Shown one piece after another: positions 59,493 through 64,000 of a stretch of 64,000 nucleotides of DNA. Location of the stretch: positions 6,696,001 through 6,760,000 of the forward strand of contig NZ_CP033073.1 of NCBI RefSeq assembly GCF_003675325.1, in the 5' to 3' direction. The notes beneath the pieces are model-generated. The model was not told the DNA's origin and did not search any database. It was given only the letters and a program-made list of their open reading frames with translations. Positions within the stretch are counted from its first letter, which is position 1, and each line of letters begins with the position of its first letter. The translations under genes were made by a program, and so were the position numbers. This DNA is from Streptomyces dangxiongensis. Lineage in GTDB: Bacteria; Actinomycetota; Actinomycetes; Streptomycetales; Streptomycetaceae.

Positions 59493-60254
59493 GTGGGGAC
59501 CACTCAGCTCGAATCGGTGCCGGAACCGAAGTACTGGCATCTCAAGACCGTGCTCACCGAGGCACTGGACTCGGAGTTCTCGGTCGGCGAGATCCTGCCC
59601 AACGAGCGTGACCTCGCGGCCCGCTTCGGCGTGGCGCGCGCGACGCTCCGCCAGGCGTTGGAGCAGTTGGAGCTGGAGGGCCGGCTGCAACGCCGCCGCG
59701 GGGTGGGCACGACCGTCGCGCCCCCGCGCGTCGGCGTGGCCGTCGGTACCGAACAGCACACCTGGCCCGGCGCCGCCGCGGACGACTGGCAGCCCCTGGA
59801 CAGCGTCCAGGCGCCGCCGCCCGCCGCCGTCGCCGCGGCCCTGGAGACAGGCCCGGACGAGACCGTCCACATCGTGCGCCGCTCCCGCATGTCCCACGGC
59901 CAGCAGGTCGGCACCGAGCTGCTCTACATCCCGGCGGCCTCCCTGCCCGACCTGACCGCGATCGACGCCCCGTCCGGCACGGCACGCGCGCGTGCGGTGC
60001 TGCGCGAGTTGCAGCACCTGCCGCTGGAGGGGGAGGACCGCGCCGTCGAGCTGGGCTCCGCGCGGGCGGAGGACGCCCGGGAACTCGACCGGCTCCCCGG
60101 CTCGCCCGTCCTGGTCGTCACCACCCGCTTCTTCGCCCAGGGCCGTACGGCGGCCCTGTCGGTCGCGACCTACCGCGCCGACACCTGCCGGCTGACCTTC
60201 GGCGAGTCGACGGGCGTGGAGATACACCACGACCCGGAACGCCAGGCGTCCTGA
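59493..60254 (+). CDS. GntR/UTRA regulator (DasR-like)
   Basis: The 253-residue protein has an N-terminal GntR winged helix ('LPNERDLAARFGVARATLRQ', 'GRLQRRRGVGTTVAPPR') and a C-terminal UTRA domain ('TVHIVRRSRMSHGQQVGTEL' and 'PVLVVTTRFFAQGRTAALSV'). DasR, the close Streptomyces relative, senses amino-sugar phosphates and binds dre. GTG 59493 follows GCGGAGGACA. A dre-like site sits upstream and a ROK gene follows on the other strand, so a role in amino-sugar control is a fair inference. Confidence 0.88.
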   Translation: MGTTQLESVPEPKYWHLKTVLTEALDSEFSVGEILPNERDLAARFGVARATLRQALEQLELEGRLQRRRGVGTTVAPPRVGVAVGTEQHTWPGAAADDWQPLDSVQAPPPAAVAAALETGPDETVHIVRRSRMSHGQQVGTELLYIPAASLPDLTAIDAPSGTARARAVLRELQHLPLEGEDRAVELGSARAEDARELDRLPGSPVLVVTTRFFAQGRTAALSVATYRADTCRLTFGESTGVEIHHDPERQAS

Positions 60255-60259
60255 CACAC

Positions 60260-60545
60260 CATCCGCCCCGGGCGCTCGAAGGTACGCAGCCCGGGGCAGC
60301 GTCCCCGCGGGGCTGCGCGTAGCCAGCGGACAGCGCCCCCGCCGGGCGCCCCCAACCGGCACGCTCGCCCCGCAGCGCCCGTGCGGCCGAGCACGCCGGC
60401 GGCCCCAGCGGCCCGGCGGCCCCGGCGGTCCGAGCACTCACCGTCCCGGCGGCCCGAGGATCCCGGCGGCCCGACTACCGCGCCCGGCGCCACGGCGGCC
60501 CGAGGACCCCCGCAGCCCGCGCCGCGCCCCGCGCCCGCGCCCCCG
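60260..60545. repeat. GC-rich low-complexity spacer with CCCGGCGGCCCGAG repeats
   Basis: The gap between the GntR and ROK genes (convergent) is almost pure G+C. Variants of CGGCGGCCCGAG recur at about 60,432-60,535 (at least four copies). A weak hairpin CCCGGGGC/GCCCCGGG-like sequence is near 60,272-60,300. No gene. Confidence 0.5.
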
Positions 60546-60551
60546 CGCCGC

Positions 60552-61711
60552 TCAGCGGCGGGCCGTTACCGTGGCGTCCACCGCGAACAGTTGCTCCTCG
60601 ACGTGGTCCATGGCCAGGCGCAGTGCCCCGGTGGCGACGGCCGCCTCGCCCAGGAGCGACAGGGCCACCTGCGGCGGACGCAGGCAGTAGCGGGCCAGTT
60701 CGCGGCGGAGCGGCTCAAGGACACCGTCCAGGCCGGCCGCCCAGCCGCCGATCACGACGAGTTCGGGATCGAGCGCCAGCACCAGCGCGGCGACGTCGTG
60801 CACGAGCCGCTGGATGAACCGTTCGACGGCCGCCCGCGCCCGCTGGTCGCCCTCGCGGGCCAGCGCGAACACCTCGGCGACGGCCTGCTCGTCCAACGGG
60901 TGCAGCGGTTCGTCGGTGGTGGACAGCAGCGTCTCCGGCGTCGCCTCCCGGCCCAGCAGATGCAGTGCCCCGATCTCCCCGGCCGCCCCGCCGTACCCCC
61001 GGTGCAGCCGCCCGCCGATCAGCGCACCCGCCCCCGGGCTCAGCCCGGCCAGCACGAACACCACGTCGTCCGACTCGCTCGCCGCGCCCTTCCAGTGCTC
61101 GGCGACGGCCGCCGCGTTGGCGTCGTTCTCCACCAGCACCCGGGCACTTGAAGGACCGGCTCAGCCGCTCGCCGAGCTTCAGGCCGGTCCACTGCGGCAG
61201 GGCCGTGCTCAGCCGTACCGTGCCGTCCGCGTCCACGATGCCCGGCGTGCCCACGCCCACCGCCCGCAGCGAACCGCGCGCGACGCCGGCCCGGCGCAGC
61301 AGTTCCGCGACCGCCCCGCGCAGCCGGTCCAGCCGCTCGTCCGCCGGGGCCGTTTCGTCGACGTCCTTGGCCTGCGCGCCCAGCACCCGGCCGTCCAGCG
61401 CGGACAGCACCGCGGCGACCCGGTGCGGCCCGATCTCCAGGCCCAGCAGATGCCCCGCCTCGGCCCGGAACCGGAACCGGCGGGCGGGCCGGCCCTGCCG
61501 GCGCGCGCCCACCCTCGTCGGCCGCCGCCTCGACGACGAGACCACCCTCGATGAGCCCCTCCACGACACCCTCGACGGTCGGCCGGGACAGCCCGGTGAC
61601 GCGGGTGATCTCGGTGAGCGTCGCGCAGTCCGTCGCGCGCAGCGCGTGCAGCACCACCGCGGAATTGATCCTCCGCAGCAGCGAGGGATCGCCGCCGGTC
61701 AACTGCCCCAC
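60552..61711 (-). pseudogene. ROK-family regulator/sugar kinase, two frameshifts
   Basis: Frame a starts at GTG 61711 (GGGAGGA upstream) with a winged helix, 'RRINSAVVLHALRATDCATL', 'TRVTGLSRPTVEGVVEGL'. Near 61,510 the reading moves to frame b, 'RQGRPARRFRFRAEAGHLLG', the ROK beginning. Near 61,148 it moves to frame c, 'VLVENDANAAAVAEHWKGAA', with the ROK ATP/sugar site, to a stop at 60552. Each shift equals one extra base; at the second, GGG for GG in CCGGGTGCTG explains it, and at the first a (GC)n expansion would. Intact, it would have ~385 residues, normal for a ROK repressor. Confidence 0.8.
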
Positions 61712-61809
61712 CGTCCGTCCTCCCAGCTCGCGGCCGTGTTGGCCGGATCGTACTCGGCCCGGTCCGCCCCGGCGAGTGCCCGCTTCCGCCCGCGGCAGGC
61801 GCCACTCGC

Positions 61810-62466
61810 TCACCCCGGCTCCACGAAGCCCGACTCGTAGGCCGCGATCACAGCCTGGGTGCGGTCGCGCGCCCCCAGCTTGGCCAGGACGGCACTCACG
61901 TGGGACTTCACCGTCTCGGTGCCCAGGAACAGCCGGGCGGCGATCTCCGCGTTCGACAGCCCCCGCGCCATCAGCCGCCGCACCTCCGCCTCCCGCTCGG
62001 TCAGCCGGGCCCGCTCCAGCGCGGCCCGTGCCGGACGGCGGCCGTCGCCGTACCGGGTGGCGAGGCGCCGTACGGAGGCCGGGAACAGCAGCGACCCGCC
62101 CTTCGCCACGAGCCGTACCGCGTGCACGATCTCGGCCGGCCGGGCCCGCTTCAGCAGGAACCCGTCGGCGCCCGCGCGTAACGCCTCGTACACGTACTCG
62201 TCGTCCTCGAACGTGGTCACCACGAGAATCCTCGGCGGCTCGGCCACCGTGCGCAGCACCGCGCGCGTGGCCTCGATCCCGTCCAGCAGAGGCATCCGCA
62301 CATCCATGGCGACCACGTCCGGCCGCAGTCGCCGGACCAGCGGGACGACCGCCGCGCCGTCGGCCGCCTCGCCCACCACCTCGATGTCGGGCTGCGCCGT
62401 CAGCACGGCCCGCAGACCCGCGCGGACCAGGGGTTCGTCGTCGACGAGGAGAACGGTGACCGGCAT
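61810..62466 (-). CDS. NarL/LuxR-family response regulator
   Basis: The 218-residue protein has an intact receiver domain (Asp9-Asp10 acidic pair, phosphoacceptor Asp55 in 'VVAMDVRMPLLDG', conserved Lys in 'FLLKRARP') and a LuxR helix-turn-helix ('ERARLTEREAEVRRLMARGL', 'TETVKSHVSAVLAKLGARDR'). Its cognate histidine kinase is directly upstream but reduced to its last codons, so it is an orphan unless phosphorylated by another kinase. ATG 62466. Confidence 0.93.
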   Translation of the reverse strand: MPVTVLLVDDEPLVRAGLRAVLTAQPDIEVVGEAADGAAVVPLVRRLRPDVVAMDVRMPLLDGIEATRAVLRTVAEPPRILVVTTFEDDEYVYEALRAGADGFLLKRARPAEIVHAVRLVAKGGSLLFPASVRRLATRYGDGRRPARAALERARLTEREAEVRRLMARGLSNAEIAARLFLGTETVKSHVSAVLAKLGARDRTQAVIAAYESGFVEPG

Positions 62467-62480
62467 CCGGCCAGCGTAGA

Positions 62481-62662
62481 TCAGCCGAGGGGCAGCTCCG
62501 CGCGCACCTGCCGGTGGCCCTCGTCCGGACCGCTCCGGGCGGTGCCGCCGAGCAGCGCGTCCCGTTCCCGTGTCCCGCGCAGACCGCTGCCCCGCCCGGA
62601 GCCGGACATCGGCCGGGGCAGCGGGTTGCGGCCCTCCAGCGCGAGCGTGCCGCCGGCGACCG
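62481..62662 (-). pseudogene. 3' remnant of a histidine kinase
   Basis: On the minus strand the frame ending at 62481 reads 'GGTLALEGRNPLPRPMSGSG' then 'RGSGLRGTRERDALLGG' and a charged C-terminus to the stop, matching the G2-box end of a NarX/DesK-type sensor kinase's HATPase domain. Everything upstream of this (membrane and HisKA_3 domains) is missing; at about 62,665 the sequence turns into an ABC transporter gene on the opposite strand. It lies 14 bases upstream of the response regulator. Confidence 0.72.
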
Positions 62663-62664
62663 AA

Positions 62665-63178
62665 CGGCCTCGACCGGTCCACCGCCGGTACCGCCACGAT
62701 CGGCGGCGAGGCCTGCGCCCGGCTGCGCGATCCCCTGCACCGGGTGGGAACCCTGCTCGACGCCCGCGCCGCGCACGGTTCCCGCACCGCCCGCGACCAT
62801 CTGCGGGCCCTCGCCGTCAGTAACCGCATCCCGGCCGGCCGTGTCGTGTCGACACCGTCCTGGAGGAGACCGGACCGGCCCCGGTGGCGCGGCGCCGGGT
62901 ACGGACGTACTCCCTCGGCATGCGCCAGCGGCTGGGCATCGCCGCCGCCCTGCTCGGGGAGCCCGAGGTCGTCCTGCTCGACGAACCCGCCAACGGCCTC
63001 GACCCGGAAGGCATCGTCTGGATCCGGACGCTGCTGCGCCGGCTGGCCGCGGAGGGCCGCACGGTCCTTGTCTCCAGCCGTCTGATGGGCGAGACCGCCG
63101 CGTTCGCCGACCACCTGCTGATCCTCGGCCGGGGCCGCCTGCACAGCACCTGGAACGGCACCCTCGGTCCGTGGAGGG
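62665..63178 (+). pseudogene. Truncated ABC-transporter ATPase with internal frameshift
   Basis: Frame 2 begins abruptly at 'GLDRSTAGTATIGGEACARL', which in complete ATPases follows the Walker A region, so about 55 N-terminal codons including Walker A are lost. After 'RIPAGRV' near 62,850 a tandem GTGTC duplication moves the frame, and frame 1 continues 'VDTVLEETG'-like sequence through the signature '[20 protein letters not shown]' and Walker B '[17 protein letters not shown]' to 'LILGRGRL'. It cannot bind ATP in this form. Confidence 0.8.
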
Positions 63179-63255
63179 GACTCGCGGTGACCGCGCTGTG
63201 GACGGCGACCGCCCTGGTGGCGGGCGGGTGGAGCCAGCGGCGCCGGGACGCCTGA
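63170..63255 (+). pseudogene. Permease 3' end fused to the ATPase remnant
   Basis: In the same frame as the ATPase, '[20 protein letters not shown]' and 'GWSQRRRDA' end at 63255. This is the last transmembrane helix and C-terminus of an ABC-2 type permease; the ~220 preceding codons are gone. It records an in-frame deletion that joined two neighbouring genes. Confidence 0.68.
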
Positions 63256-63316
63256 CGGTCGGCGGGGCCGCCTGACGGGCCGCCAATTGTCAGTGGTGCC
63301 CGCTTTACTGGACGGC

Positions 63317-63778
63317 ATGGACATCGCGACGTGTCTGGACCTCATCGACCTGCTGTGCGCCCGGGAGTTCCCGGCCGCGCGCGGCCGGACGGAGCACGGC
63401 GAGAGCGGGCCCGGCTATCACATAGCCGCCTTACGGACGGGCGGGGACCTCCTCGGCGGAGCGGACGGCGGCGACGGCGACGGCAGCGAGCGGGACGAGA
63501 CGGAGGCGCAGTACGAGGCCGACCGGGACGGCCTCGCCGAGCGGCTCGGCGAGCGCTGGGGACAGCCGCATCACCTCAGCCTGTACAGCGTGTTCGACCG
63601 GACGGTGGCGGGCGAGGACATCGCCGAGCCATGGGCCGGGCTCAGCGGTCACGTCCCCGACGTCAAGCTGTGGCGGGCCCCGGGGGCGGACCGCTGGGTC
63701 GCCCTCGGGGTGTCCCGTTGGGACAAGGAGCTGCCCTGTCAGCTACTCGGGATAGTGACGGAGGCCGACCCGCCGTGA
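63317..63778 (+). CDS. Hypothetical protein
   Basis: The 153-residue protein, ATG 63317, has an acidic, glycine/aspartate-rich middle ('LLGGADGGDGDGSERDETEA') and conserved-looking aromatic segments 'HHLSLYSVFDRTVAGEDIAE' and 'DRWVALGVSRWDKELPCQLL'. It resembles many small uncharacterised Streptomyces proteins; no function can be given. Its end overlaps the convergent Mug-like gene by 40 bases. Confidence 0.68.
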   Translation: MDIATCLDLIDLLCAREFPAARGRTEHGESGPGYHIAALRTGGDLLGGADGGDGDGSERDETEAQYEADRDGLAERLGERWGQPHHLSLYSVFDRTVAGEDIAEPWAGLSGHVPDVKLWRAPGADRWVALGVSRWDKELPCQLLGIVTEADPP

Positions 63779-64000
63779 CCGGCCGTGTCCGCCGCCTCCC
63801 GCAGCCGGGCGAACTCCTCCGCCATCGTGGCCGCCGTCCAGTGCGCGTTGAGCCCGCTGGGGTTGGGCAGCACCCACACCCGGGTGCCGCCGATCGTCCG
63901 TTCCTGCGGACCCACCCGGGCCGTGCGGTCACCGAAGGCGGCGCGGTAAGCGGTCACTCCGACGACGGCCAGCCACCTCGGCCGCAGCCGCGTCACCTTC
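63739..64000 (-). CDS. mug: G/U mismatch-specific DNA glycosylase, C-terminal part
   Basis: The frame is open to the window edge and ends at 63739. The visible ~86 residues, 'RPRWLAVVGVTAYRAAFGD', 'GGTRVWVLPNPSGLNAHWT', contain the 'NPSG' loop diagnostic of Mug/TDG glycosylases, which remove uracil or thymine mispaired with guanine. The catalytic N-terminal loop is outside the window. Confidence 0.82.
   Translation of the reverse strand, partial: KVTRLRPRWLAVVGVTAYRAAFGDRTARVGPQERTIGGTRVWVLPNPSGLNAHWTAATMAEEFARLREAADTAGHGGSASVTIPSS

Noticed and set aside
1-64000. CRISPR array, restriction-modification or known phage-defence operon
   Set aside because: No spaced direct repeats of CRISPR type, no methyltransferase/nuclease pair, and no Cas protein were seen. 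The polymorphic toxin domain is a secreted-toxin nuclease, not a restriction enzyme.

Overview
The window is Streptomyces (or a close relative) chromosome. The evidence is very high G+C with G/C at nearly every third codon position, frequent GTG starts, and typical Streptomyces families: SigJ-like sigma factor, DasR-like GntR regulator, EF-Tu3, and a Tox-REase-2 polymorphic toxin. About 60 genes or gene remnants can be supported. I saw no rRNA, tRNA or CRISPR array.

Layout. 1-6,850 is an accessory-looking block: asparaginase, a DUF296 protein, a nucleotidyltransferase, an anti-sigma-like ATPase, a frameshifted secreted-toxin gene with an intact candidate immunity gene, a DUF89/ARMT1 protein and a gene remnant, closed by a strong terminator. 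6,975-11,112 holds uppP, an HxlR regulator divergent from a thiolase, and a TVP38/TMEM64 membrane protein. 11,419-23,956 is an EF-Tu gene (tuf3 type) cut in two by an 11.4-kb integrated element at 11,681-23,048. The element carries a large serine integrase, small cargo genes, an IS630-family insertion, a 1,379-residue phage tape-measure protein with two peptidoglycan-cleaving domains, a repressor-like XRE/PLD protein and a three-gene operon. No capsid, portal or terminase gene remains, so it is a defective prophage or a reduced phage-derived island. Its two ends are inverted copies of one 23-bp arm, so the circular form would have a 46-bp perfectly palindromic attP.

24,040-57,844 is mostly ordinary core-like chromosome: membrane proteins, gamma-carbonic anhydrase and acyltransferase hexapeptide proteins, pobA, an APC permease, sbcD-sbcC, two Lrp/AsnC regulators, a ferredoxin / ferredoxin reductase / cytochrome P450 operon, a DUF885 peptidase, a transsulfuration PLP enzyme, an unusual membrane-ACT-GNAT fusion, a PhoD phosphatase and a SigJ-type sigma factor. 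A notable exception is a sigma-like / zinc-finger / membrane / ricin-lectin fusion at 26,942 preceded by phased palindromes.

57,876-63,255 is eroding: an intact IS30-family element, a DasR-like GntR regulator preceded by a near-consensus dre palindrome, a ROK gene with two frameshifts, an orphaned response regulator, and a junction where the 3' end of a histidine kinase, a truncated ABC ATPase and the last codons of a permease are fused by deletions. The window ends in a hypothetical gene and a partial Mug-type DNA glycosylase.

Functions are inferred from motifs read in the translations; no database search was run.
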